DNA of 41,320 bases from an uncultured Saprospirales bacterium (lineage in GTDB: Bacteria > Bacteroidota > Bacteroidia > Chitinophagales > JADIYW01), in NCBI GenBank assembly GCA_938008535.1, contig CALLKF010000123.1, forward strand, positions 1-41,320, in the 5' to 3' direction. Positions 24,143 through 33,573 of the stretch are shown here, in pieces. Positions within the stretch are counted from its first letter, which is position 1. Every line of letters starts with the position of its first letter. A program made the position numbers and the translations under genes. A model generated the notes under the pieces. The model searched no databases and was not told the DNA's origin. It saw nothing but the letters and a program-made list of their open reading frames with translations.

Positions 24143-27082
24143 TCACACCAACGCTTCAAACAATACCTCGATTGGATGTTTGGCTAGCTTCTTTGTACCA
24201 TCTTTTATTTGATGACGGCAACTGGTTCCTGGTGCAGCAATAATGACATCTTCATTAGCGTTGCGCACTGCAGGAAATAAAACCAACTCACCAACTTGCA
24301 TCGATACATCAAAATGTTCTTTCTCATAACCAAAACTACCAGCCATACCACAGCAACCACTTGGTATATTTTCCACATGATAATTAATCGGCAAACTCAT
24401 CAGTTGTATAGAAGTATCAATGGTTGACAACGCTTTTTGATGGCAATGTCCGTGTAGTTTTATTTGTTTCGTTGCAGTAGTAAATTGCGATGCTGTAATG
24501 TTTCCTTTTTGAATTTCTTTTGCAATAAATTCATCAATAATTAAACAATTTTCACCGAGTTTTTTAGCGTTTTCTTTTTCTGATTTATCTACTAATCTTG
24601 GATATTCATCTCTGAATGATAAAATGGCAGATGGTTCAATTCCAATCAATGGTGTGTCGGCATTAATGTATGATTTCAGCATCGCAACATTTTGCTTAGC
24701 TAGCTTCTGTGCTTCAACAATCAATCCTTTTGATAAGTGCGCTCTACCACTATCTACATGTTCTAAATATTCTACTTGATAGTTTAATTTTGCCAATAAT
24801 TTTAATGCTTTAATACCAATTTCTACATCATTAAAATTCGTAAATTCATCAAAAAAGAAATAGACTTTTCCTTTGCGTTCACCACTAATTTCTAATGCTG
24901 TTTTGTTTTTTTGATACCAACTCAACAACGTTACTTTATAGTATAATGGCATCGAACGTTGCGGTGCAATTTTCAAAAATTTCTTTAAAATTTTCGATGT
25001 GTATTTGTTCGATAAACTAAAGTTACTTAGTCGCGGAAACAACATCGCTAATTTGCTGAGTTTGCCAATGTTTGCAATTGCTTTGGTGCGCAACGGTACA
25101 CCATTTTCTTTATAATATTGATGTAAAAATTCTGCTTTTAATGTTGGAATATCCACGTTTGATGGACATTCAGATACGCAACCTTTGCAACTCAAACACA
25201 AATCCATCACTTCATAAATTTCCTGATGATTAAATGCATTTGGTTGTGTAGAATTGGATAAAAAATCTCTTAAAATATTGGCACGCGCACGTGTAGTATC
25301 TTTTTCATTTCGCGTTGCCATATACGATGGACACATGGTGCCACCACTTCCTGGCAATTTTCTGCAATCACCGCTACCGTTACATTTTTCAGCAGCGCGC
25401 AAAATACCATCGTCTTTATCAAAATTAAAAACTGTATCAAATTGTTTTGTTTCCTGATTTTCTTCGTAACGCAAAAACGTATCCATTGGTGGTGTGTCCA
25501 CAATTTTTCCAGGATTGAAAATATTGTTTGGATCGAATGTGTATTTTAATTTTCGTAATAATTGATAATTTTTCTCACCAACCATCAATGGAATAAATTC
25601 GCCACGCACACGACCATCGCCATGTTCACCACTGAGTGAACCATTATATTTCTTTACCAGTTCAGCTGTTTCCGTTGCAATGGTTCTGAATAAAATCCGA
25701 TCGTCTTTTTTCTTTAAATCTAATATTGGTCGCAAGTGTATTTCGCCAGCACCAGCATGTGCATAATAAACAGACTGTTGTTTGTGCTTATTCATCATGT
25801 CGGTAAATTCACCAATATATGCTGGTAAATCTTCTACAGTAACAGCCGTATCTTCTATAACGGCTACAGCTTTGCGATCTCCAGGAATATTTGCTAATAA
25901 ACCTAATCCAGCTTTACGCAAATTCCATATTTTATTGATATCATTACCAAATAAATTAGGAAAATGATAACCAATATTTTGTTGGACAAAAGCTATTTCT
26001 AATGCTTTTGCTTTTTCAGTAATTTCTTCTTTTGTTGCTGCATGAAATTCTATACATAAAATAGCAGCAGGATCACCTTTAATAAAAAACCTATTTTTAT
26101 TTTGTTCGATATTTGATTTGGTGCAATCTAAAATAATTTTATCAATCAGTTCGCAAGCAGTTGGTTGGTGTTGCATGGCAATTACTGTAGCACGCAAACT
26201 TTCTTCCAAGGTGTTAAAATGTACTGCAATAACTACTTTTTCCTTTGGTGGAATTGGAACTAGATTTAATTTTATTTCTGTGATAAATGCTAAGGTACCT
26301 TCGCTTCCACAAATTAATTCAGATAAATTAAACGGTTTCCCATCAATTTTAAATGGTGCATGATGTAATAATTCATCAATGGCGTAGCCAGTATTTCTTC
26401 TGTGTATTTTTTGATTTGGAAATTGTTCTAGAATTTCTTTTTGTGTTTCTGAATTGGATAGTTCTTCTTGTAAAAATTTATAAATAATACCTTCTGTGTT
26501 ATTTTGTTTTATTTTATTTATAAATTCTGTTGCTGTTAAATCTTTAAAAACAACTTCAGAACCATCGCTTAGAAAACCAGTTAATTCTAAAACGTGATGA
26601 CGTGTGGTGCCATAGACAATTGAGTTGGTTCCACACGAATTATTGCCAACCATTCCACCAATCATAGCACGATTTGCTGTTGATGTTTCTGGTGCAAAAA
26701 ATAAATCAACCGATTTTAATTGACGATTTAATTCATCGCGTACGACACCTGGTTGAACGATGCAATATTTTTCTTCTTTATTGATTTCAATAATTTCTGT
26801 AAAATATTTTGATATGTCTACTACAATACCGTTGCCAACAACTTGACCACCAAGCGAAGTACCTGCAGCACGAGGAATGATTGCAATCTTGTTATTATTT
26901 GCAAATTGAATTATGGTTTGAATATCTTTTTTATTTTTTGGATAACAAACAGCTATAGGATATTCTTTATAAACAGATGCATCGGTTGCATACAATTTAC
27001 GCATCATTTCATCATAAAATAATTCGCCTTCGAGTGAAGCTGACAATTGTTGTAAAATTGATTGGTTGATAGTTTCGTTCAT
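24143..27082 (-). CDS. FAD-linked oxidase / Fe-S oxidoreductase fusion (D-lactate or glycolate dehydrogenase type)
   Basis: A 979-residue fusion of a GlcD/Dld-like FAD protein and a GlcF-like iron-sulfur protein. Residues 45-190 are the FAD_binding_4 (PCMH) domain with IIPRAAGTSLGGQVVGNGIV and GMVGNNSCGTNSIVYG; the FAD-oxidase C-terminal domain follows with LSGEHGDGRVRGEF. Around 560-660 two Cys clusters bind 4Fe-4S: CNGSGDCRKLPGSGGTMCPS and CLSCKGCVSECPSNVD. The C-terminal CCG domain has HGHCHQKAL and IPSGCCGMAGSFGYE. It should oxidise a 2-hydroxyacid (D-lactate, glycolate or 2-hydroxyglutarate) and pass electrons to the respiratory chain. The specific substrate is not determinable here. It is a stand-alone gene. 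Confidence 0.9.
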   Translation of the reverse strand: MNETINQSILQQLSASLEGELFYDEMMRKLYATDASVYKEYPIAVCYPKNKKDIQTIIQFANNNKIAIIPRAAGTSLGGQVVGNGIVVDISKYFTEIIEINKEEKYCIVQPGVVRDELNRQLKSVDLFFAPETSTANRAMIGGMVGNNSCGTNSIVYGTTRHHVLELTGFLSDGSEVVFKDLTATEFINKIKQNNTEGIIYKFLQEELSNSETQKEILEQFPNQKIHRRNTGYAIDELLHHAPFKIDGKPFNLSELICGSEGTLAFITEIKLNLVPIPPKEKVVIAVHFNTLEESLRATVIAMQHQPTACELIDKIILDCTKSNIEQNKNRFFIKGDPAAILCIEFHAATKEEITEKAKALEIAFVQQNIGYHFPNLFGNDINKIWNLRKAGLGLLANIPGDRKAVAVIEDTAVTVEDLPAYIGEFTDMMNKHKQQSVYYAHAGAGEIHLRPILDLKKKDDRILFRTIATETAELVKKYNGSLSGEHGDGRVRGEFIPLMVGEKNYQLLRKLKYTFDPNNIFNPGKIVDTPPMDTFLRYEENQETKQFDTVFNFDKDDGILRAAEKCNGSGDCRKLPGSGGTMCPSYMATRNEKDTTRARANILRDFLSNSTQPNAFNHQEIYEVMDLCLSCKGCVSECPSNVDIPTLKAEFLHQYYKENGVPLRTKAIANIGKLSKLAMLFPRLSNFSLSNKYTSKILKKFLKIAPQRSMPLYYKVTLLSWYQKNKTALEISGERKGKVYFFFDEFTNFNDVEIGIKALKLLAKLNYQVEYLEHVDSGRAHLSKGLIVEAQKLAKQNVAMLKSYINADTPLIGIEPSAILSFRDEYPRLVDKSEKENAKKLGENCLIIDEFIAKEIQKGNITASQFTTATKQIKLHGHCHQKALSTIDTSIQLMSLPINYHVENIPSGCCGMAGSFGYEKEHFDVSMQVGELVLFPAVRNANEDVIIAAPGTSCRHQIKDGTKKLAKHPIEVLFEALV

Positions 27083-27193
27083 ATTATAAAGAAGAGCAAC
27101 ATTTTACATTGTTCAGCATAAATTTACAAAATGAAAAAATGAATGAATAAATTTAGTGTGTTATCTGTAAATAAATAACAGTTTAGAAATAAA

Positions 27194-27221
27194 AAAGCCA
27201 TCTTATTGCTTAGACGGCTTT
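27194..27221 (-). terminator. terminator of the small secreted protein gene
   Basis: AAAGCC-a-TCT pairs with AGA-c-GGCTTT around an 8-nt loop. The A run to its left becomes a T run on the minus strand. It lies 26 bp past the stop of the gene at 27248. Confidence 0.75.
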
Positions 27222-27247
27222 CAATTAAAACAAATTGTAGTTTAGTT

Positions 27248-27643
27248 CTATTTTTTAGTAATTACTTGATTGTCAATATTTTCAAAATTTGAAATAAAAT
27301 AAGCATAATCTATCTCATTTGTTTTGCCATATTCTTCAAGAATAATTTTCCCATCTTTTTCTTTCCAAGTTCCATCTAATTCATAGTTTTTTACTCTGAA
27401 ATAGTCTTTAGCAGAAAGTGGAATTACTTTAACGTATTGGTGAAACGTTCCATCGTCATTTAAAGAAAGAAAGAAAATTTTTTTAGCAATACCATCTTCT
27501 GGTGAAAATTTTGTTTGATCTTGTTCGTATTTCCAAATACTTCTGATGGTTGATTTTGCCGTAATTTTATCGTCTGAATAACCATTAATGTGGATGGAAA
27601 TGAGAATAAAGAGAAGAAATAATATTTTGTAGATTTTTTTCAT
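27248..27643 (-). CDS. small secreted hypothetical protein
   Basis: A 131-residue protein with a signal peptide (MKKIYKILFLLFILISIHING, cleavage near YSDD). The mature part looks like a small beta-barrel: IRSIWKYEQDQTKFSPEDG, KIFFLSLNDDGTFHQYVKVI, YELDGTWKEKDGKIILEEYG. The W-K...DGTF...GTW pattern is like lipocalin-like domains of Bacteroidota secreted proteins, but I do not assign a family. It has its own terminator. Confidence 0.6.
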   Translation of the reverse strand: MKKIYKILFLLFILISIHINGYSDDKITAKSTIRSIWKYEQDQTKFSPEDGIAKKIFFLSLNDDGTFHQYVKVIPLSAKDYFRVKNYELDGTWKEKDGKIILEEYGKTNEIDYAYFISNFENIDNQVITKK

Positions 27644-27664
27644 AGTATGTTTTGTCTAAATCAA

Positions 27665-27722
27665 TAACAAATTCTTTGATGAAATGATTCCATTTAATGG
27701 CAATAAATCAAAGAATTTGTTA
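27665..27722. repeat. 16-bp inverted repeat with internal hairpin
   Basis: TAACAAATTCTTTGAT and ATCAAAGAATTTGTTA are perfect inverted copies separated by 26 bases, which themselves can fold (AAATG-ATTC-CATTT). T residues follow at 27728-27733, but no plus-strand gene ends here, so a terminator role is unclear. Confidence 0.65.
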
Positions 27723-28006
27723 GGGTATTTTTTTATGATCTAGCTTTAGAGTCTACTAAAAAGCCGTAAACAACAGATAAAAATGAAGAAACGTAAACAA
27801 CTCTGTTGATGATGTAAATATAGACCAACATATTAGATGCAAAATAGATATTTAGTAAGTGGTAGGTTTCTTTGATTAAACGGTTGCTTTGGCTTTATAA
27901 GTGGTAAAATTGTGTTTTTTGTTGATGTAGGTCAAAGAAAATGAAACTTATTGAAATCTCTTAAAAACTACTTGTTTATGGTTACAAAAGAAAATATTCA
28001 AAATAA

Positions 28007-28039
28007 AAAAGGTCTGTTTTCAAATAAAACAGACCTTTT
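28007..28039 (-). terminator. rho-independent terminator of the M13 peptidase gene
   Basis: AAAAGGTCTGTTTT pairs perfectly with AAAACAGACCTTTT (14-bp stem, 5-nt loop CAAAT). The A-rich left flank gives the T tract on the minus strand. It lies 22 bp past the stop codon. Confidence 0.9.
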
Positions 28040-28060
28040 ATTAAGTTTTAAACGGATTTC

Positions 28061-30067
28061 TTACCAAATTTTCACTCTGTCATTATTTGGTCTATACATT
28101 TTATCGCTTTGTTTAATTCCAAAGGCATCATAAAAATCATCGATATTAGAAAATGGTCCGTTTACACGTAAAAATGCTGGTGAGTGTACATCGGTTAAAA
28201 CGCGTGTTGCTAATTCTTCGTCGCGTTGATGACCCAACCAACCCAATGCATAACCTAAGAAATAGCGTTGCAATGGTGTTAAACCATCAATTAATTTGCC
28301 TTCTTTATATTGTGTCGTTTTTTTGAATGCATCTAAGGCAATTACCAAACCACCTAAATCAGCGATGTTTTCGCCAAGCGTAGCTTTTCCATTAATATGC
28401 ATCGAATCCAACACAATAAAATTATTGAATTGCTCTATATATTTTTGCGTTTTTTCGTTGAATTTATCTTCATCTTCTTTTTGCCACCAATTTTGCAAAT
28501 TTCCTTTTTCGTCAAATTGTCTGCCTTCATCATCAAAACCATGTGTAATTTCGTGGCCAATAGTAGAAGCAGCTGCATAGCCATAAATCACTGCATCGTC
28601 CACATCTTCATCTTTAAAACCAGGAATTACAAAAATTCCAGCAGGTAATACTATTTCGTTGTTCGATGGATTGTAATAAGCATTGTAGGTTTGTGGTGTC
28701 ATGTCCCATTCTGTGCGGTCAACTGGTTTGTTTAATTTATTAACCGAGTAATTGAACCAGAATTTATTGGCACTTCTAATATTTTCAACAATTGATTTGT
28801 CATTCGTTTTAAGAGAAGAAAAATCTTTCCAAGTATCTGGATATCCAACTTTTTTAGTTACAGTATTTAATTTTTGCAATGATTTTTGTTTCGTTGTTTC
28901 GCTCATCCAATCTAAATTTTTTATTCTATCGGCAAATGCTGCAAATACATCGTCGCATAATTTTAAATAGCGTTCTTTTGTTTTTGCAGGAAAATTATCT
29001 TTTACATACAATTGTCCTAAGAGTTCACCCATTGCAGCTTCTTCCCAAATTAAAGCTCGTTTCCAACGAGGCAATTGTTCTTTTTTTCCACGAATAACAG
29101 TGCTATAGAAACGGAAATCTTCTGCATCTACTTTTTTGTTTAAATAATCAGCATAATTAGAAATCACATTATAACGCAAATAATTTTTCCAAACCGATAG
29201 TGGTGTTGATTTTACTAAATTATCTAATTGTGTGAAAAATTCTGGTTGACCAACAATTACTGAATCTGTTTTTATTTGGAGTTGAGAAAAAATAGTTGTC
29301 CAATTGATGTTTGGTGTTAATTTATTTAAATCAGCAATCGACATTTTATTGTAGTTCTCATAAGGATCACGTAAGTCTTCCAATTTTCTAGATTTAGATG
29401 CTAATGATTTTTCCAAACTAAAAATACCTGTTGCACCGTTCGTGAAATTCGGATTAATATTAGCCAGCATTCGTGGTAAATGTTTAGTTTTATAATCAGA
29501 TACGATTTTAGCAGTTCTAGCATCTTTGTTAAAATAATAATCTCTGTTTGGCAAACCAAGACCACCTTGCGATAAGTACAGTACATTTATTTCGCTATTC
29601 TTCATGTCTTGATAAATTCCTAAATCAAAAGAAGTGCTAATGCCAATTGAATGCAAATAAGTAATTGTTTTTAATAAACTTGGAATATCTTTTACGGAAT
29701 TAATCATTGATAACTCTGTAGTTATTGGACTTAGTTTTACTCTTTCTATAGTAATAGTATCCATAGCAGTAAAATAAAATTCTCTAATTTTTCGAGTATT
29801 AGCATCGTATGATGCACTTCTTACTGCATTTTCATTGATGGTTTTTAATTTCGCCCAAACATCTTCTTGTACAAGGTTGCCAATTCCCCATTGTGAATAT
29901 GCTGCAGGAATCGGATTTTGCTTTGTCCAACCACCATTGGCATAGTTAAAAAAATCTTCACCAGGTTTTACAGTTTTGTCGATGTTGGCACCAACTACAT
30001 CTTTGTCTTGTGCAAAAGTGAAGACAGCAAGTGAAAGTGAAAGCGCGAATGCTATTGTTTTTTTCAT
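28061..30067 (-). CDS. pepO: M13 family zinc metallopeptidase (PepO/neprilysin-like)
   Basis: A 668-residue secreted peptidase with signal peptide MKKTIAFALSLSLAVFTFAQ. The N-terminal M13 domain opens with VKPGEDFFNYANGGWTKQNPIP. The zinc site is GHEITHGFDDEGRQFD (HEITH at 505-509), preceded by the conserved NAYYNPSNNEIVLPAGI, and the third-ligand motif is ENIADLGGL. The C-terminal end has the family-typical DVHSPAFLRVNGPFSN and ends in W (VKIW, as neprilysins end in CxVW). Such enzymes cleave oligopeptides in the periplasm or outside. All key residues are present and the length is normal. It has its own terminator and no partner genes. Confidence 0.95.
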   Translation of the reverse strand: MKKTIAFALSLSLAVFTFAQDKDVVGANIDKTVKPGEDFFNYANGGWTKQNPIPAAYSQWGIGNLVQEDVWAKLKTINENAVRSASYDANTRKIREFYFTAMDTITIERVKLSPITTELSMINSVKDIPSLLKTITYLHSIGISTSFDLGIYQDMKNSEINVLYLSQGGLGLPNRDYYFNKDARTAKIVSDYKTKHLPRMLANINPNFTNGATGIFSLEKSLASKSRKLEDLRDPYENYNKMSIADLNKLTPNINWTTIFSQLQIKTDSVIVGQPEFFTQLDNLVKSTPLSVWKNYLRYNVISNYADYLNKKVDAEDFRFYSTVIRGKKEQLPRWKRALIWEEAAMGELLGQLYVKDNFPAKTKERYLKLCDDVFAAFADRIKNLDWMSETTKQKSLQKLNTVTKKVGYPDTWKDFSSLKTNDKSIVENIRSANKFWFNYSVNKLNKPVDRTEWDMTPQTYNAYYNPSNNEIVLPAGIFVIPGFKDEDVDDAVIYGYAAASTIGHEITHGFDDEGRQFDEKGNLQNWWQKEDEDKFNEKTQKYIEQFNNFIVLDSMHINGKATLGENIADLGGLVIALDAFKKTTQYKEGKLIDGLTPLQRYFLGYALGWLGHQRDEELATRVLTDVHSPAFLRVNGPFSNIDDFYDAFGIKQSDKMYRPNNDRVKIW

Positions 30068-30279
30068 GTGTGTTTTTAATTTTAAGAGGATGCTAAATTA
30101 GTGAATAAAACGATTAAAATATTACAGATTGGTTGTATTATAGTTGACTTAGATTAAATAATAACTGATTTTAGAAATCAGCAAAACTGAGTTGCTTTTA
30201 AATTTATCATACATCTAAATAATAAAAATTAACTGACATGCAATAAATCAATTATATTTAAGGTAGAAAAACCAAAATT

Positions 30280-30990
30280 ATGAAAACTATAAAACTTATT
30301 TTATTACTAAGTATTCCGATACTCATTTCGTGCAACAATGTTCACTTCGAGTCGCCGATGCCAATGGATACTGATAATATCAGCACTTTTAATAAACAAC
30401 TCATAGGAAATTATTATGTAACAGATAGCATGTTAGATGACAGCAGTTATAACGAACATTATTTTCCGGAAATTTATAAAACAAAAGATTCTGTAAAAAC
30501 AGGCATTTTTAATATTGATATTTCGAAAACTACTATACGTTATACAACCATAGAAAAATCATATTATGATATCACAAAAATTAACATGAGTAAAATAACC
30601 ATGGCAACTGTTGGTGTTGAAGGAAAATCAATTGTTACTAAAAAAACATTTGGAAATTATATTTTAATTGAAAAAACTGATACAGCGGAATTAGTAAATA
30701 TTGCTACTAAAGATATTTTAAGAGCAAAAGATAAATGCTATTATGTAAATATTAAAGACGATGAAGATTGGCTGACTGTGCAATTAATACCTAAGAAAAA
30801 AGGTGTGCTGATTGTAAATATGCTGAAAGCAGATAAGTTGGAGAATTTACCAGAAAACTTTGAAGTTACCCAAGAAACCAAAGGTGGTTTTTCATCAGAT
30901 GCTTTTATTGAAGATATAAATAACGAAAAGTTTGATTATTTGGTGAAGCACAATTATTTTAAACACATGGTAACTATCAAAAAATATTGA
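30280..30990 (+). CDS. hypothetical lipoprotein
   Basis: A 236-residue protein with signal peptide and lipobox LISC (MKTIKLILLLSIPILISCNN, Cys at residue 19). The mature part begins with a linker and has a beta-rich pattern, with ATVGVEGKSIVTKKTFGNYI, YYVNIKDDEDWLTVQLIPKKK and the acidic C-terminal part. I do not recognise a domain. It is transcribed toward the MBL-fold gene with a 21-bp gap between the two stops. Confidence 0.7.
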   Translation: MKTIKLILLLSIPILISCNNVHFESPMPMDTDNISTFNKQLIGNYYVTDSMLDDSSYNEHYFPEIYKTKDSVKTGIFNIDISKTTIRYTTIEKSYYDITKINMSKITMATVGVEGKSIVTKKTFGNYILIEKTDTAELVNIATKDILRAKDKCYYVNIKDDEDWLTVQLIPKKKGVLIVNMLKADKLENLPENFEVTQETKGGFSSDAFIEDINNEKFDYLVKHNYFKHMVTIKKY

Positions 30991-31011
30991 TAGTTTAAAA
31001 CTAAACACTCT

Positions 31012-31707
31012 TTACTTTATGTTTGAAAATTTTGCTTTCAACTTTTTGTTTGCTTCTTTTTTCAACGCGTTTCCATGACCAAATACAGCAGTATCAAAAT
31101 CCAGTGCTGCAGCGTTTAATATGCTTTGCACACCTAATTGTCTGTCTTCATAAACAGTGCTTAAATCCAAACCTACAACATGCGCACAAAGATCGCCGGC
31201 AATTAAAACACCTTCGTTTTTCACCAGCAAAACAATATGTCCAGCACTGTGTCCAGGTGTATGAATTACTTGCACACCACCAGCAATTGGAAGCATGTCA
31301 TTATGTTGTAATTTCTGGTCAATTAGTAGTTTTTCTATCGAAGGATCGCTGTTTTTAATCAGCAAATTAAACACCATCCAATTAACAATTCCCGGCGATA
31401 ACACAAAAGGCATGCGACCACCAATGCCTTTTTCAATTATTTTTGCATCTTCTTCGTGTGCCAAAACAGGAATGTTCAATCGCTTTTTTAATTCTGCAGC
31501 ACTACCTGAATGATCTGGATGTGCATGTGTAAGAATGACTTGTTTTATAAGCTTTGGATTTTTGCCTGCTTTGCTAATAGCTTCAAAAATTTTATCGGTA
31601 CTGTTTTTATAACCAGTATCAATTAAAGTAAAGCCATTATCTTCTATCAAAAAAGCATTCACCATGCCTAATTTTATTTGGTATATGTTTTTGGTAATTT
31701 GCTGCAT
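31012..31707 (-). CDS. MBL-fold metallo-hydrolase
   Basis: A 231-residue cytoplasmic metallo-beta-lactamase-fold hydrolase. Metal-binding motif THAHPDHSGSA gives His61, His63, Asp65 and His66; further ligands are in HTPGHSAGHIVLL (His) and VLIAGDLCAH (Asp), with the last histidine in VFGHGNAL. The opening INQIKLGMVNAFLIEDNGFTLIDTG-type strand is typical of glyoxalase-II-like members. No signal peptide is present, unlike the secreted B1 lactamase at 23329. The substrate is unknown. Confidence 0.88.
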   Translation of the reverse strand: MQQITKNIYQIKLGMVNAFLIEDNGFTLIDTGYKNSTDKIFEAISKAGKNPKLIKQVILTHAHPDHSGSAAELKKRLNIPVLAHEEDAKIIEKGIGGRMPFVLSPGIVNWMVFNLLIKNSDPSIEKLLIDQKLQHNDMLPIAGGVQVIHTPGHSAGHIVLLVKNEGVLIAGDLCAHVVGLDLSTVYEDRQLGVQSILNAAALDFDTAVFGHGNALKKEANKKLKAKFSNIK

Positions 31708-31831
31708 GTTTAAAAATAATAAAATAATTCTTCCGGTTTTATTTTTTATCCATTAACTCAATTATTTAACGCATTAATTTTTTCGCTGAATTAAAATGTT
31801 TTAGAAATAATTTTTGAATAAACATTTTTCA

Positions 31832-31839
31832 TACCTTTG
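31832..31839 (+). promoter_or_regulatory. Bacteroidota -7 promoter box (TACCTTTG)
   Basis: TACCTTTG matches TAnnTTTG fully, with a TTTG at 31813-31816 as a possible -33 box. It lies only 4 bp before the ATG, so the transcript may be almost leaderless. Confidence 0.5.
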
Positions 31840-31843
31840 AACT

Positions 31844-33127
31844 ATGAAAAATAATTTCTTTTTTCTTTTTATCACATTTTTATATTTCAACTCGTTATCT
31901 CAAAATATAGATAAAGGTAGAATCTACAATAATGTCAAATTAAAGACCGATACTACCTTGAGTTATGCTATTTATATTCCTGAAAAAGTAAGTATTAATA
32001 ACCTTTTGTTTGTTTTTTTTGATCCAAGTGGTATTGGTGCATATCCAATTAATTTATACAAAAACATTGCAGAGCAATTCGGAATTATTTTAGTTGGAAA
32101 TAATACTTCCAAAAATGGGATGGAGTTTAACGTAATTTTGTCTAATTACAGTAAACTAATGAATGAACTTTATTCAACCTATAAAATTGAAAGTAAGAAT
32201 GTTGCACTTTGGGGTTTTTCTGGTGGTGCAAAAGCTGCAATGTATTGTGCAAATAATTCTAAAACCATTAATTATTGCATTTATGGCGGTGCATATTTGC
32301 CCTTGCAGAATCCGATTGAATCTTTAGGGTTTAATGGAGTAAAAGATATGAATTATAAGGATTTATTATCATACGACTATTCTCAGGAAAAAGTAAAAAA
32401 TAATAATCATTTACAAATTGAATTTAACGGCAAACATGCGTGGTGCGATACAATTACGGCTGTGAATGCGTTTCGTTGGTTTATATTGAAGAAGATGCAA
32501 CATCAGGAAATTAAAAAAAATAATGCTTTTATTTCAAAATGTTATACTGCTTTTAAAAAAGAATTTGACAATGCGATGGCTTCAAAAAAATATCGTGGTG
32601 CTTATTTAATTGGTAAAAAAACTTTTTTATGTTTGAAAGATTTGTATGATTTGTCAGCTTTAAAAACTAGTGTTGGAGCGTTGATGAATAATCCAAATTT
32701 GAATAAGGAAATGAAAGCGATAGAATTGAATTACAACAAAGAAATTACCATAAAAGCTGGCTATCAGGCAAACTATGTAGCAAAAGACACGAGTTATTGG
32801 TCGAGTGAAATAGCTAAACTAATTAAAAATAGCAAGACAGATAAAAGTGGAATCAATGAGCGTTTGTTAGGATATTTATCGCTGGCAAGTTACTCGTATG
32901 CAACGCAGGCATTTGGACAAAACAATATTGCTGAGTTGGAAAAGATCTTATTTATTTATCAAAAATCAGATCCAACCAATCCGGAACAAGCATTGATGCG
33001 CGCACGATTATTTATTTTAAAAAAAGATGTTACGCAAGCAAAAGTATGTTTGCAGGAGGCGATACAACTTGGTGCTGATAAAAACAGGATTGAAAATGAT
33101 GCGGTATTAAAAGCGGTATACAACTAA
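31844..33127 (+). CDS. secreted alpha/beta-hydrolase-like protein
   Basis: A 427-residue secreted protein (signal peptide MKNNFFFLFITFLYFNSLSQ). The first half is an alpha/beta hydrolase: YAIYIPEK opening strand, NLLFVFFDPSGIGAYP, and the nucleophile elbow ALWGFSGGAKAAMYCA (G-F-S-G-G, Ser near residue 126). A candidate catalytic His is in FNGKHAWCD. The second half is helical and ends in a TPR-like pair of helices (NPEQALMRARLFILKKDVTQ and AKVCLQEAIQLGADKN). The substrate is unknown; esterase or peptidase-like activity is possible. It ends 4 bp into the convergent DUF962 gene. Confidence 0.75.
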   Translation: MKNNFFFLFITFLYFNSLSQNIDKGRIYNNVKLKTDTTLSYAIYIPEKVSINNLLFVFFDPSGIGAYPINLYKNIAEQFGIILVGNNTSKNGMEFNVILSNYSKLMNELYSTYKIESKNVALWGFSGGAKAAMYCANNSKTINYCIYGGAYLPLQNPIESLGFNGVKDMNYKDLLSYDYSQEKVKNNNHLQIEFNGKHAWCDTITAVNAFRWFILKKMQHQEIKKNNAFISKCYTAFKKEFDNAMASKKYRGAYLIGKKTFLCLKDLYDLSALKTSVGALMNNPNLNKEMKAIELNYNKEITIKAGYQANYVAKDTSYWSSEIAKLIKNSKTDKSGINERLLGYLSLASYSYATQAFGQNNIAELEKILFIYQKSDPTNPEQALMRARLFILKKDVTQAKVCLQEAIQLGADKNRIENDAVLKAVYN

Positions 33128-33462
33128 ACACCAACAATCTTTTTGGCTTCCGCTAATTTTGCATCTACTTTTCCAGTTAAAAAATGGAAATACATAATAA
33201 AATCAGATGCTAAGCTGTAAAACGGATATTGAAAGGTAGCCGGTTTGTTTTTCTCAAAAACAAAGTGACCGATCCACGCAAAACCATAGCCAACCACCGG
33301 AATTAAAAACAACACTTTTGGTGCTGACAAAACAATTGAAATGGCAATGATTACTAGCAACAACGTAGTACCAACATAATGAAATAATCTACATGTCGGG
33401 TCGCTGTGTTCCGTTAAATAATACGGATAAAAATCTTTTAGCGTGTGATATTTTCTTTCCAT
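33124..33462 (-). CDS. Mpo1-like / DUF962 family membrane protein
   Basis: A 112-residue protein of the DUF962/Mpo1 family; yeast Mpo1 is an iron-dependent dioxygenase acting on 2-hydroxy fatty acids. The pattern fits: DFYPYYLTEHSDPTCRLFHYVG (family EH...R..H), two membrane helices (TTLLLVIIAISIVLSAP and LFLIPVVGYGFAWIGH), and FVFEKNKPATFQYPFYSLASDF. The conserved histidines in EHS, HY and GHF could bind iron. Function in bacteria is not established. It overlaps the hydrolase gene by 4 bp at the 3' end. Confidence 0.85.
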   Translation of the reverse strand: MERKYHTLKDFYPYYLTEHSDPTCRLFHYVGTTLLLVIIAISIVLSAPKVLFLIPVVGYGFAWIGHFVFEKNKPATFQYPFYSLASDFIMYFHFLTGKVDAKLAEAKKIVGV

Positions 33463-33561
33463 GATACTAAATTATTGTGTTGCTGAATTAAAAATTGCAC
33501 ACTAAAGTTAATCATAATTTAGATATAATACATAAAACTTGTCAACGATTTTTGCGCTGCA

Positions 33562-33569
33562 TATCTTCG
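33562..33569 (+). promoter_or_regulatory. possible -7 promoter box (TATCTTCG)
   Basis: TATCTTCG matches TAnnTTTG with one difference, 4 bp before the EamA start, with TTG at 33539-33541 as a possible -33 element. Confidence 0.35.
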
Positions 33570-33573
33570 CAAC

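Larger units (their letters stand above)
27644..28060. other. 417-bp intergenic region with a long inverted repeat
   Basis: This gap between two minus-strand genes contains a 16-bp perfect inverted repeat (27665-27680 and 27707-27722) and, at its right end, the M13 gene terminator (28007-28039). The remainder (27723-28006) shows no convincing gene. Confidence 0.55.

Noticed and set aside
28296..28648. Plus-strand ORFs over the M13 peptidase gene
   Set aside because: They are shadows of the well-supported minus-strand metallopeptidase and have no protein-like family features.
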